NCBI GenBank assembly: GCA_002730875.1
Contig: PCBI01000003.1
Span: 128,273 to 192,272, forward strand
DNA from: Spirochaetaceae bacterium
GTDB taxonomy: Bacteria; Spirochaetota; Leptospiria; Leptospirales; Leptonemataceae
Length of the DNA: 64,000 nt
Reading direction: 5' to 3'
The number at the start of each line of letters is the position of its first letter. The first letter of the stretch is position 1. The notes below the pieces were generated by a model. It searched no databases. It was not told where the DNA came from and saw nothing but the letters and a program-made list of their open reading frames with translations. A program made the position numbers and the translations under genes. Positions 16,994 to 27,800 of the stretch are shown in pieces.

Positions 16994-17482
16994 ATGGCAG
17001 AATATTCATTTGATGTAGCATGTAAGGTAGATGAACAGGAACTTGCGAATGCAATCGATCAAACCCTCAAAGAAGTGAACAACCGGTTCGATTTCAAGGG
17101 AGTGGACCTAAGCATCAAAAAGGAAAAGGATACCATCGCCATGGAAAGCTCGAGTGAGCTACACATGAAGCAGTTGATCGATGTACTGCAGAGTAAGATG
17201 GTAAAGCGGGACCTTAACCTTAAAGCCTTTAACTTTGGCGAACTGGACACCAATGTGTCCGGCCAGGTTAAATGCAAGGTCGAAGTGCAGAATGGACTCA
17301 CCCAGGAACAGGCCAAGCAGGTAAACAAACTGATCAAAGACACAAAGCTAAAAGTTCAGAGCCGAGTTCAGGGCGATGCAGTGCGGGTTACCGGAAAAAG
17401 TAAAGACGATCTGCAAGCGGTGATGAAGCATCTAAAAGAAAGCGACCTACCCTACGCCGTAACTTTCGATAACTACCGTTAG
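16994..17482 (+). CDS. yajQ: YajQ family cyclic di-GMP-binding protein
   Basis: A 162-residue YajQ/DUF520 protein with two ferredoxin-like halves. It starts AEYSFDVACKVDEQELANAIDQ and carries the family FDFKG block (about 32-37), a central KAFNFGELD, and ends SDLPYAVTFDNYR. The Xanthomonas relative binds cyclic di-GMP and acts with a transcription factor; others bind RNA. The effector role here is inferred from the family. GAAGGAG lies upstream of the ATG. The 262 bases between alaS and this gene show no other feature. The TPR-like gene follows six bases after its stop, so they probably form one operon. Confidence 0.95.
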   Translation: MAEYSFDVACKVDEQELANAIDQTLKEVNNRFDFKGVDLSIKKEKDTIAMESSSELHMKQLIDVLQSKMVKRDLNLKAFNFGELDTNVSGQVKCKVEVQNGLTQEQAKQVNKLIKDTKLKVQSRVQGDAVRVTGKSKDDLQAVMKHLKESDLPYAVTFDNYR

Positions 17483-17488
17483 AAATGC

Positions 17489-18436
17489 ATGGCCTCCTTC
17501 GAAGAAGCTCTATTCAGCTTACAGGCCGCTCACTTTGAGGAGGCCAAATCCGAATTCGGAACCCTGCTGGAAAATGATCCAGAGAATCCCGAATACAAAG
17601 CCGGCTTCTACGCCGCCGGATACTGGGCCAACCGAAAAGATCAGCTGAGCAATCCGGAGCCCATGCGACCTGGTACCGGGCTTATGGAGGCCTGGGATAG
17701 CTTCCAGGAGCTGGCCGAAGACAAAGGCTTCGCAAACACGCGAAGTCTTCGCGGTGTGATGAAGGCTGTTCTCGGCCGGGCGGCGGAGCAATACCGGCAA
17801 AAGTTCCAGAAGGGAGGAATGGCGCACCCGGACTTTTCCGATCTGGAAGAACTGGGTAAGTGTCTGATTCGTATTCAGGACTACGGCAATGCCCGAGAAA
17901 TCCTGCAATATGCAAAGCGCATCCAACCCACGCGATCGGCGGTGCATTTTCTACTGGCCGAATGCTTTCTAAACGAAGGCGAATCCGAAAGCGCCGAAAG
18001 AGGTCTGGGCTTTTACCGGGATGGATTTATTATTCAACCCGCACAATTTGATCCGAACTATGCTCACTCCTCTTTGCTTCAAGAGACTTTGCAGCAACTG
18101 GCAGAGGAAAAGGACAATGACCTGGATCGAATCCTGCTATGGTTACCGGCCTACTTGATGGCCCACTCTCAGTATCCCGGTCTTCGCAGACTGAATCGAG
18201 ACGAAATCAGCCAGCTCCAGCGCGAAACCCATCGACTGGAAAAGGACCTAACCACCGTGATGGACAAATTCAAAGAGAAGGTTCAGGCCAGGCTTTGCTT
18301 TTATTACCTGGCCCTGCATCAGGCAGCAGTCTTTGTTTATCAGGACGTGGAATATGCAAAGGAACTGCTGGATTCGCTCAAAGAACTTCATCCAGGACTT
18401 GCCGCCCTTGTAAAAGAATCCAGATCCCAGAAGTAG
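17489..18436 (+). CDS. TPR-like helical repeat protein, unknown function
   Basis: A 315-residue soluble protein made of helix-turn-helix repeats of tetratricopeptide type. The clearest are FEEALFSLQAAHFEEAKSEF (residues about 4-23, followed by NDPENPEY) and the pair around IQDYGNAREILQYAKRIQP and SAVHFLLAECFLNEGESESA. No signal peptide or membrane segment. TPR proteins are protein-binding scaffolds; the partner is unknown. It is six bases downstream of yajQ and 35 bases upstream of the MscS gene, which suggests a shared transcript. Confidence 0.7.
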   Translation: MASFEEALFSLQAAHFEEAKSEFGTLLENDPENPEYKAGFYAAGYWANRKDQLSNPEPMRPGTGLMEAWDSFQELAEDKGFANTRSLRGVMKAVLGRAAEQYRQKFQKGGMAHPDFSDLEELGKCLIRIQDYGNAREILQYAKRIQPTRSAVHFLLAECFLNEGESESAERGLGFYRDGFIIQPAQFDPNYAHSSLLQETLQQLAEEKDNDLDRILLWLPAYLMAHSQYPGLRRLNRDEISQLQRETHRLEKDLTTVMDKFKEKVQARLCFYYLALHQAAVFVYQDVEYAKELLDSLKELHPGLAALVKESRSQK

Positions 18437-18471
18437 CTATTGCAACGATTGACGCAGGTTCGATGACCTGA

Positions 18472-19623
18472 TTGCAGCCCCCCCTGGAGCGAAGGCGGAA
18501 AAATGGCGGTGCTTCAGGGCCTGGACTTTGGCTTCAGATTTGCTTAGTTTGTAACATGGTATGTTTGGGTGTAATGGCCGTGGCCGGAACCGGCATGGGT
18601 GTCGAGCGATTGATACTGGCGGCCCTGAGTCTTCTCTTAATTATAGTTGGACTTCGCTACGGGATCCGCTTTGCCGGCGTTTTGATGCTGGATCGCTCCC
18701 GCCATAAACTACTCTGGGAATTGCTGGTAAAAAACTCCGGGGCCCTTTCCCTGTTTCTGGCGGTGGTCACCGGTCGCTCCCTACTAGCCTACGCCACGAT
18801 ACCCGAAAATTTACATTTTGCTTTTCAGAAGACCCTGAATCTTTCCGCCATCGCGCTGGCCGCTTTGATTGCCATTCGTATGATGCTCGGTTTCTCAAAG
18901 CTCTATCTGAGAAGATTCAACATTAATGCGGCAGACAATCTGAATGCCCGAAAGGTGCATACTCAGGTAAGGATCATTGAACGAATTGCCATAGTTTTTA
19001 TTGTGCTAATGGCCGGGGTCACCGCAGCGCTATCCTTTGAAGAGGTAAGGGAATTCGGCGTAAGCCTGTTAGCCAGCGCCGGAGTCCTGGGCATCATCCT
19101 GGGCTTCGCGGCTCAGAAAAGTATAGCTTTGATTTTCGCCGGCATCCAGATTGCAATCACTCAGCCTATTCGCATAGACGATGCCGTAATCGTGGAGAAC
19201 GAGTGGGGATGGATTGAAGAGATCACTCTGACTTACGTAGTGGTACGTCTCTGGGACAGAAGACGCTTGATCGTTCCCATCAACTACTTCACGGAAAAGC
19301 CGTTTCAGAACTGGACCCGGCAATCTGCAGACCTTCTGGGCACAGTGTATGTATACCTGGACTACAGAATGCCGGTGGAAGAAATACGAATGGCGGCCAG
19401 ACAGATCGTAGAATCTACAGAGCTCTGGAACGGCGATGTGTGCGCGGTGCAGGTAACCGAGTTCATGAAAGACCAAATGCAACTCCGGATTCTAGCCACA
19501 GCCAATAGCAGCCCGGAAACCTATGATTTAAGGTGCTACATTCGTGAAAAACTGTTGGAGTATCTCCTGAATAATTTTCCGGAAGCCCTGCCGCGAATCC
19601 GACTTCAAAAGGAAGACTCCTAG
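18472..19623 (+). CDS. MscS family mechanosensitive ion channel
   Basis: A small-conductance mechanosensitive channel subunit of up to 383 residues. Four or five membrane helices precede the pore helix ASAGVLGIILGFAAQKSIALIFAGIQIAI, with the usual glycine/alanine pattern. The beta domain follows with DDAVIVENEWGWIEEITLTYVVVRLWDRR and IVPINYFTEKPFQNWT. It releases solutes on hypo-osmotic shock. I list the TTG start because it keeps the first membrane helix whole; an ATG 84 bases downstream (MVCLGVM) would cut into that helix. The ribosome site is weak for both. Together with the Opu importer it gives the window both halves of an osmotic response, though the genes are not linked. Confidence 0.88.
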   Translation: MQPPLERRRKNGGASGPGLWLQICLVCNMVCLGVMAVAGTGMGVERLILAALSLLLIIVGLRYGIRFAGVLMLDRSRHKLLWELLVKNSGALSLFLAVVTGRSLLAYATIPENLHFAFQKTLNLSAIALAALIAIRMMLGFSKLYLRRFNINAADNLNARKVHTQVRIIERIAIVFIVLMAGVTAALSFEEVREFGVSLLASAGVLGIILGFAAQKSIALIFAGIQIAITQPIRIDDAVIVENEWGWIEEITLTYVVVRLWDRRRLIVPINYFTEKPFQNWTRQSADLLGTVYVYLDYRMPVEEIRMAARQIVESTELWNGDVCAVQVTEFMKDQMQLRILATANSSPETYDLRCYIREKLLEYLLNNFPEALPRIRLQKEDS

Positions 19624-19850
19624 AAAACGGCCCTTGCAACCCGGTTTTTCCGAAGTCATTGCATTACTGGAATAAGGGAGCTTCCGGGTTGTCATCCGCG
19701 AACCCCGTCGTAGGTCCGGCCTCTGCCGCGCAGTGCGTGAAGAACCTGATTGGATCAGGGATAGGCAATGTGTCTTCACAAGAAACGCGGTACCATGGAA
19801 CTCCCAATCCGGCTTGATATAGAAGGTATCAGTCCTTTCTTTTGTTCTTC

Positions 19851-20576
19851 ATGCGACGCTTACTGTATTTATTACCCCTATTGTTTTTTCTTTCCTGCCT
19901 TTCTCCCCTGGTGAAATCCGCCGTGCGCTCAACGCACATCCCCAACTGGATTTATATACACGAGAATCCGCAGGTGGGCGACTATGCGGTCCATGGGACG
20001 GCTCAGGAAGCGGATATCCGGTACGAAGTTCATGCGGTCTCGGAGGACTCCATAGAGGTAAGTCAGCGATTCATAGACACAGGCTTCCTGCTGGGTAGCG
20101 GATTGGATGAATTCGAGGTCCGAGCTCTATTGGATCGTCAGGGATTCGTTCAAGAAGCGTACTTGCTACAGGACGATGGCCGAAAGACTCGGTTGCCGGT
20201 CGCCGGCCCGGGACAGAACGGTCACATAGGTCAGATTTCCCGGTTCAAGAGCTCCGGACTCCTCCACGTGGAAGCAGGATACTTCGCGGTCACTGAAGTG
20301 CGCGCCTTTGAAATGTGGACTATGAAGGGGCTATTACCGGGAAAGGTGACTGTGGTTCATTATGGCAACCCCGAGGTTCCCTTTGGCGTTGTGAAGATTG
20401 CCGGCTATGATTCCGGTTCACTGACCCTAGTGGACCTCACCGACTTCCTTGCCCAGGGGGGTGCCGGATTAGCCGTGGGGCTGATCACGAAGCACCTGGA
20501 GGGCCGCTACATGAATGTAGAGGCCACCCTCCTGGAACACGGAAACTCGGTTCCGCAAACTACGAACGGAGAATAA
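19851..20576 (+). CDS. Putative lipoprotein, unknown function
   Basis: A 241-residue protein with a lipoprotein signal MRRLLYLLPLLFFLSC (Cys16). The mature part is beta-rich, with segments such as HENPQVGDYAVHGTA, IRYEVHAVSEDSIEVSQRF and VTVVHYGNPEVPFGVVKIAGY. I do not recognise the family. A TTG nine bases upstream is also open, but the ATG gives a better signal peptide. The gene ends at the edge of the 59-bp tandem repeat array and faces the minus-strand cluster. Confidence 0.6.
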   Translation: MRRLLYLLPLLFFLSCLSPLVKSAVRSTHIPNWIYIHENPQVGDYAVHGTAQEADIRYEVHAVSEDSIEVSQRFIDTGFLLGSGLDEFEVRALLDRQGFVQEAYLLQDDGRKTRLPVAGPGQNGHIGQISRFKSSGLLHVEAGYFAVTEVRAFEMWTMKGLLPGKVTVVHYGNPEVPFGVVKIAGYDSGSLTLVDLTDFLAQGGAGLAVGLITKHLEGRYMNVEATLLEHGNSVPQTTNGE

Positions 20577-20596
20577 TCCGGACGTCTCGGCCCGGG

Positions 20597-20945
20597 TTCG
20601 CATAAAAGCGCCCGCCCCGTCTTAACCCGAACTTTGCCTGTGGCAGACCGCCGGGTTCGCATAAAGGCCGTGTCTCCGCCTTAACCCGAACTTTGCCCGT
20701 GGCAGACCGCCGCCTTCGCATAAAAGCGCCCGCCCCGTCTTAACCCGAACTTCGCCTGTGGCAGACCGCCGCCTTCGCATAAAAGCGCCCGCCCCGTCTT
20801 AACCCGAGCTTTTCCCGCGGCAGACCGCCGCCTTCGCATAAACGCCGCCTCTCCGCCTTAACCCGAACTTTGCCTGTGGCAGACCTCCGGGTTCGCATAA
20901 ACGCCGTGTCTCCGCCTTAACCCGAACTTCGCCTGGCCTAGAGCC
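20597..20945. repeat. Six tandem copies of a 59-bp repeat
   Basis: Units start at 20597, 20656, 20715, 20774, 20833 and 20892, each beginning TTCGCATAAA, so the period is exactly 59. The last copy is cut off near 20945. The best-conserved core is CTTAACCCGAACTT, and most copies share GGCAGACC. The middle varies in two types: copies 1, 3 and 4 have GCGCCCGCCCCGTC, whereas 2, 5 and 6 have a CCG-x2-TCTCCGCC version. GTTCG near one end and CGAAC in the core form a weak dyad in the copies flanked by GGG. The period is not a multiple of three and no long frame crosses it, so it is non-coding. It lies between two convergent genes. Confidence 0.9.
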
Positions 20946-20954
20946 TTCGCCGTC

Positions 20955-21209
20955 TCAGGCAGCCTGCTCTGGCGTCCCGTTTATCTGACCATGCAATATC
21001 GCCGCGAGACCCGCAGCTGCCTCCGGACTCATCCGCACGTTCATGCCGCTCTTGACCATTCCATCCGAGTCCACAAGCAAATGCCGTATCTCCACTTCGA
21101 AATTGGTAGCCCGCACCTGTACCGTGTTCGAATAGAATTCGCCGGGCTGCATTTCATTGCCGCTTGCATCTTTGGGATATTTCCATTGATTTGACTTGTT
21201 CTTTCTCAT
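20955..21209 (-). CDS. Small DUF3467-like protein, last gene of the giant-protein cluster
   Basis: An 84-residue protein, MRKNKSNQWKYPKDASGN and on. The segment EFYSNTVQVRATNFEVEIRHLL followed by RMSPEAAAGLAAIL resembles the DUF3467 pattern (NxVQV... then MSPxxAxxL). I am fairly, not fully, sure of that match. DUF3467 proteins are small and of unknown function. The start is decided by an excellent AGGAGGAG site that lies inside the last codons of the upstream gene (AQEE-stop). The two genes are five bases apart and must be cotranslated. It has no cysteine and no signal peptide. Confidence 0.7.
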   Translation of the reverse strand: MRKNKSNQWKYPKDASGNEMQPGEFYSNTVQVRATNFEVEIRHLLVDSDGMVKSGMNVRMSPEAAAGLAAILHGQINGTPEQAA

Positions 21210-21214
21210 GATCG

Positions 21215-21808
21215 TTACTCCTCCTGTGCTTTCTTCTTTCTGCGATTCTGTTCTGCACGTGCCATGGCGGCGTTGATAATGTCCCAGTCCGGTTCTTTTT
21301 GCCACCACTTACGGTTATTCGGCCAATCCTTAAGATCCACCTTTTCCAGATTGGGACTGTTCGCAAGGATCGCCTCCATCAAATCGCCGCCACTGACCAC
21401 ACCCACACCGAACTCCAGGCTACGTTTCGGATCTTTGCTGCGAACTTTAACGATCCCTCCCAGCGCCAAAGCCTTGTGGACAGCTACTATCTCCTCATAG
21501 TTAATGCGTACCCAGTCTCGAAAAATCCGTTTGCCCTCAATGCCTTCGGCATCGCGCATGATGATGTTCGAAGTAGTAAATAGACCCATCAGAAAATCGC
21601 CGGTGTAGACTACGAGGCCGCCTCCAATCATGACACCGACGAGAATATGCCATTTTGTGGGGTCCGCAAGGTATTGCAATGTCGCGTGATACAGCATCAG
21701 CCATCCCAGTCCAAAGAACCACAATGAGACTCCCGTACCTACAATCAGCGAAATAGCATTTCCGCCCACGTTTCGATGTCTTACCGGTCTCATTGCATTT
21801 TTGGCCAT
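21215..21808 (-). CDS. Two-helix membrane protein with PH-like domain, overlapping the giant gene
   Basis: A 197-residue protein with two membrane helices at about 17-40 and 53-77. A cytosolic part follows that looks like a bacterial PH-type domain (strands NIIMRDAEGIEGKRIF, DWVRINYEEIVAVHK, IVKVRSK, then a C-terminal helix), and then a basic tail. The assignment to a PH fold is from strand pattern only. Its ATG lies inside the last codons of the 5061-residue gene (19-base overlap), so its translation should depend on that gene. It may anchor, export or regulate the giant protein; function unknown. Confidence 0.65.
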   Translation of the reverse strand: MAKNAMRPVRHRNVGGNAISLIVGTGVSLWFFGLGWLMLYHATLQYLADPTKWHILVGVMIGGGLVVYTGDFLMGLFTTSNIIMRDAEGIEGKRIFRDWVRINYEEIVAVHKALALGGIVKVRSKDPKRSLEFGVGVVSGGDLMEAILANSPNLEKVDLKDWPNNRKWWQKEPDWDIINAAMARAEQNRRKKKAQEE

Positions 21809-24800
21809 ACGATTTTCCAGAAGGCATCGTTTGCGTAATCAAAGGGCATGGGAGTAAATGTGCCCTGTAGCAAATCGTTTGCCTGTCTTCCTTTATAAGA
21901 GTTTTCGAATCGGGTCAGAGGTGCCGAACCCCGCGTTCCGTAGATTCCTAAAGCCTGGCTGCCCATCCCAAAACCGGCTTGAATGGATATGCGGGCCATC
22001 CTCTCCGCGCTTGAAAAATCCCAGCCATGTTGAGGCATCGTCTGATAGAATTCATTCCCGGCGAAGAAAAGTCCGTTCCCGAGAATCTTACCTTTGTTGT
22101 TCAACAATCGGGTGCCACTGATAGCTGACGAACCGGCCCCCATAAAGAATCCCTGTCCAAAGGAATTGTAGGCGTCTGACAATCCGTACTGATTGCCCTG
22201 GAGGTGGGCCATGCTCATATCCAGAGGAATCTTGGTCAGTCCGGACGTTGTTCCATTGATCGCCATGGAGTTCAGGGTGTACTTGTTGCGATACGCGAAG
22301 CTGAGGGCAGCACGACCTGGCGCCACGCTCTTGATTTTAGAGGCCATCCGTGACTTCCGGAATCGATTGAAAGCCCCGATGCCAATCCGCAACTTATGCG
22401 CATTGCTTCCGGTCCGGGCGGCGGTCATGCCGCGAAACGCCCATTTGCCGGCCGAGAAGGCCTTCATGGTTCCCAATGTAGCCAGGTCAAGAGTCGCCAT
22501 TTCGGCAATTGCATAATTTCTCTGCCCCAGAGCATACTGGCGACCTATTTCAAGCCCCAGGATAGCCCGGGTCTCAATACTTTGATTCGCCATTACTCGG
22601 TCCACTTTGTGTTGTAGGCGCAGTTCTTCGCGACGGGCATCCCTTCGCAGGCCCATGTTATAAGCGTTATGCTCTGCTCGCACCTGTTCCCAGGACTTGC
22701 TATTGAAGAGATAGCCGGCTGATCTCAGTGTAAGATCACCTACGCTCTTCAGCGTTCGCATCCGACTGTCAAATCCATCGTCGCTGCCTTCGGCTTCGAA
22801 GCCATCGCCATAGCCCAGCTGCGCCAAACGGGCCTGCATCTGTTTTCGGTAGCCCATATACTCGGAGTAGCTTCCCTCACCAAACTGTGCGTTCAAGGAT
22901 TCACGAAGCATGCGCTTATTTGCTGCCGCCACATTTGCGGCATCATCCGCGCTAACCAGGGGAGAAGCGAAAATCGAGTAGTTGCTATCAAACTGCTTCT
23001 GTCTAAGATCCCCATAACGTTTGTGCATCTGCTCTGCGCGGACATACCGGGCTATTGGGTGGGACCGGTCCACGCCAGCCGAATCGCCGCCGTGCTGCAC
23101 GCCTTGTTGCACCGCCGAGATAGTTTCCCATAAGTCCGGGGAAGACTCGGGAAATCCCGATTGCATTTCCGCCTGGTGACTCTGCCAATCCGCATCCATC
23201 ATTGCCAGGGATTGCATGGTTGCAGCGCTCAGAGCGTTACCTGGATCTCCGCCATGAGCCCGAATTACCTGTTCGGTGGCCTGCTCCACCGACATTCCGG
23301 TGGTCGCACTAAGCTCATCAATTTCCTGATAAAGGCGCTTCTGCATGCCGACTCCTCTGTCTCCAGGCAGGATGGCGGCTGCGATGTCGGCGCCGGAGCT
23401 TAGCTTACCTTCCCGACTCCTGCGTCCTTTGATGCGGTTGCGAAAGTCCAACAATTTCGCCACGGAGGCTTCGCCGTATCGCTTGCTGAATTGGGCCGCA
23501 AGTTTCCGAGCCAGCTTTTCGTCGCGCACGGCTCCAATGAAGATGCTCAGTATCTGGTTTTCCTCGTGGCCTTGATCTGCGGCCTTACGGGCCGCCTCAT
23601 AGGCATTCTGAAGTCGTTCCTGGGCACTTCTCGACTGCCCTGCTTGATAATCCGCCTTCATTCCGGCGCTCATTGCCCCGCCTATGACGCTGCTAAAGCC
23701 TTGTATGCCGGGAGTCACCGATTGACTGTAATAATTGTCCATTCCGGCCCTTCTACGTCCCAGCTCCCAGGCGGAGCTGGCTGTATCCATGATCATGGAC
23801 TGCGCAACCGATTGACCGGCTCCAGGCCAGAATCCCGGAGCGCCGGAACCGGATGACAGGAACTTCCCGGAATAATAAGAAAGCAGAGCGGTACCTCCGG
23901 CCCGGGCTATAGCCAGAGCGTCATTCCCTTCCCGGCGGTATTCGCGGACTCCGGCCTGCAATCCAGTACTCCCCAGATTCACCGCCGTGGTGGCCGCCCG
24001 GGTGGCCTTTTCGGTAATCATTCCGCTGTAGTGCGCCCCCCCAATCGCTGCCGTGGCCAGCGCCGCGGTGGCCGCAATGGCAGACTCTTGCGTTACCCGG
24101 AACTCCGAGCCACCGCGTTGCGTATCGATTCGAATCTGTGCGTTGATACCACCCACTATCGAGCTCGTCACGGGCGTGCAGGCCATAGTGGCACAATCCA
24201 GCGCCATCGCACCTACCTGGGCCGCATTCTTGCCTACTTGCCCCAGATTTGCCCTGGTAAGCTTTCCTCGATCCAGGCCATGGACTCTTGTAGCTACCTC
24301 TGTATTGTGATACGCCTGGTGCAATCCTAGGGCCACTTTGTTGTAGGCGCCACTCGCCGGATCTATGAACGGACCACGTTGCTCAATGTTTGCCTGGCTC
24401 TTCTTCGATACCTGCTCATTCATAAACCGCATCTGTAGATAGAATCCCGGCATTCCCGGCATTCCCGGACGGCTTTCGCCTCCCATTTCGCCCAGACCGC
24501 CCGCGAACTCGTTAATCACCGCCGCCACACCGGCATGCTTGCCGGCCGCCCCGAAAGAACTTACATCTTTTCCGGCCATGGCATCCGCCATTCGAGGCGC
24601 ATCGCCATTCGGCGCGCGGCCAATCCAGCAACCAAAGTCTCCCAGCTCGTCACAATCTGTGCTGCTTCCCCGGGTGGCCGCATCCTTTGCCGTGCCCGAA
24701 ATATCCTGCATCCACTTCTGAGCCTTGAGCTTTTCCACATGCAGAATGGATTCGAATTCCGGCATGGATGCCGATTCCATCAGTCGCTGGAATTCGCGTT

Positions 24801-27800
24801 CCGAGGCATATATCTGACTGCTCTGCTTGAATTCTTCGGCGCGCGCACGAATGTCGTAAGGTGTGATTGGATTCACAACGCCGACGTTCTTTCCGCCAAG
24901 CCCCTTCTTGATGAATATGTTTCCCGCATCCACGTAGCCGGCGGCCAGCGCCGCAGCGCGGGTCTGCTCTTTATACGCCTCATTCTGGCGTTCTATGGAC
25001 TCCACGAATTCATCGATCAGGTTTCTGTATTCTTCAAGAATTTGCACTTTGGCCATGACCCGCATGTTGTCCTGATGACGGTCCAGACCCTTTTGGAAAT
25101 CCTTTGTGATGTCAAAGATCTTTTCTGCGCCCAGCTCTCGGGAACGCAGCTGTAGCTCCACTTTTGCGTCGAAATCCTCAATACTTTGATTCACTCCTTC
25201 CAGCGATTCCCGACTCAGCGATTGTTGCTCCAGCCGGTCCAGAGCCTCATTAATGGCCGCCCCGCGGTCTATAATAGGTAGATCCGCATTCAGGGAGTCT
25301 CGGTTTCTTCGGATCTCTGCATTTAAATCGTCGATGGCATTGCCCAGATCTTCTTCCAGGGTCTTCTCTGCCAGGCGACGCCGCATATCTTCTTCCCAGG
25401 CCGCCTTCCGATCTTGATGATCCGCGATTCGTTGTTTCCATGTTGCCTCGGCAGCGGCGGTTTCAGCTTCGTCTTCGCTTTTCGCCGCATGCCAGCGATT
25501 CAGAAAAGCGTTCTCTGCAGCAGACCATTGGTCCTTTCCGCGCTGCATGATGGTCGCCATCTTCGCTTCCCACTGGCCTTCCTTGTATTCCAGCTCTTTC
25601 TTGCGTGCATCCCATATCCGTTTTTGGAGATCCTTCTGCTGTTCCAATTGCTTCCCCTGGATGCGTCGTGCAATCTCCAACTGATCCAAATAGGTGGTCT
25701 GATACCCTTTGAATTCGCGGCCTCCATGCAAAGACGTTTCGATCGCATCGGTTTCTGGATCATCCCCGGAGGCCCATTGAACGAGCTCTTTGATGGTGGC
25801 CGATCGCTCCGCCAGAGCAAAGGTGCCTTCGGTCTTGGTGCCGGCATTAATGTAACTCTCCCTGGCCTGCTCTCTCAATGTATTTCCATGACTTACCATG
25901 GCCTTGAGCACTCTACCGAGATCATAGATTTCTTCGATTTCTGCATCATCAGAGATTCTTTGCCGCTTTTCGCCGGAATCCGCAAGATCGGTATCTCCGG
26001 AAGGACTTACTATGGTAACCATTTCCCCCGTAACGTTGTCTTCATGTAGTCCTCCGGATTCCGTACTGTCCGGATTGCAGGAGTATCGGCCCCCGGTGCT
26101 GCTAAAACATTTCGCTTTTGTTGCCAGCCCGGAAACATTCAGCGCATCTCCCTGCCTGTCTTCGTCCACGCCTGTCTGATCCGGATGCGCATCGTAAAGA
26201 TACTTGAGCTCGTCTTCGGTGAGTTCATAGCGTTCTACGGCGCCAAACTCTCGGAGGCGGCTCTTCAGCGTATGCAAATCCGGGGCTTTGGTCAGATAGT
26301 CCAGTTCCGACTGCGCACGCTCGTATCGCATCTCGGCCCGGCGAACATCAGCCACCTTTGAATTGTCGCCGGCCTGACCGACGTTAAGGCTGGCCGCGAA
26401 AGACAGAGTCTGCTGCAAGACCAGCTTCGCTTCCCCCTGTGCCAGCATCTTCGCGGCCTGCCTGTACCTTGCCCCGTAATCCAGAGCAGCCGTGGCGGCG
26501 CCATCGTATAGAACCGGTAGCCAGATGGATCGAGTAATATGGTTCTCCAGAATAGCTCGGTCCAATTGACCAAGGCTCTGCATCCAGGTCATATGCACGG
26601 GAACATACTGATTGTATCCAAGGGCTGTTCCGCCTCCGGCTTCCATCCAGGTCCGGATGGCCTGTTTTTCCTTTTCGCTTTTTGCGTTCCAATGAGTCAG
26701 CCCGAGAGCGGCCGCAGCGTTCTGCATAGGGCTCCATTGATACAGGTTGGGGTCCAGATTTCCGCCCCAGATTGAACGATTTATTTCATCGGCAACAGTC
26801 CCGGCTCCATAGAACCAGGAGGCATATTCGGCCCCCAGATTTATTGCCACCTTGTTCTCCGAGCCGGCGTCCAGCGGCGGAAGCATGGCTGCCATCTTGC
26901 GATAAACGAATTCCCTGGCTTTGATCTTTTCGGCTTCGTTTTCGCCGCCGCTCATATCGCCGAAGTTTTGCTTGTAGATCTGGTCAAATTCCGCTCTGGC
27001 TTTTTCCACGGCGGCTTTTCGCTTATCGATCTCGGCCTGGACCAACCTGGCTGCCTTTTCCAGGCGAACGGTTCGCTGAGTATGGAAAATGTAATCGGCT
27101 CTTGCATCTATGAGTTCGCCGTTGCGTTGGTTCACATCCCGCAGAGTTAGAAGGTAGAGTTCGGCCTCATCAGCAATCTGCCACTTCGGAGCTTCGTCTT
27201 CGGAATCGAGCCATGCCGGATCATATCCATGAATTTCTTTCAGTTCTTCCCGGTACTGCTCCAATCCGTCCGAAAGCTCCCAGTCATCGGGATCGGCCCC
27301 CAATTCGGCAATCACCTGCAATTGCTCGATGCCCAATTGTCTGAAGAGATTCCGAACGGTTTCGTAAGGCTGATGCCCTTCAAAGTCGGAATGCCTGGAC
27401 TCCTGAAGCTCCGCCAGCCTCTCGTAATCATCTTCTTCCAACTCCTCGTCCAGAAGATCGTTTCCCTCTTTTCGAAGCTGTGCAACTCTTGCGAAATCCT
27501 CCAGATCATCCTGTACAAGAACATCGAATCCTGCCTGTTTGAACTGCCTCTGAATGGAATTGTAAGCTGCCAGGGCCCGTTCAAAGGCAACGTCTGCGTC
27601 TTCCGAATGCAATGCATAGGCATCTACGGAAGCTGTGGCTGGATCTTCGCCATTGTGGCCCTTTTCCGACTCGCTGGAATCTCCTTCTTGCGAATCTCCG
27701 AAGCCGTGTTCGCCAGAGTCCGCGGAAGCATAGAGATAGGGAGTATTGGCATATTCCTGGACCCGGCTTCGAGTATCCAGTTCCTGTTGCGATGCGTTCA

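Noticed and set aside
20597-20945. Integron attC sites, because attC elements were once called 59-base elements and the core contains CCCGAAC near GTTCG
   Set aside because: The units are in direct tandem with no cassettes between, lack a clear GTTRRRY/RYYYAAC pair in every copy, and no integron integrase is in the window.
20597-20945. CRISPR array
   Set aside because: The repeats abut each other without unique spacers, and no cas gene is present.
22000-24300. Polymorphic toxin C-terminus with the downstream gene as immunity protein
   Set aside because: The C-terminal part is Gly/Ala-rich and shows no nuclease, deaminase, ADP-ribosyltransferase or HINT motif. Kept only as an alternative under the findings.
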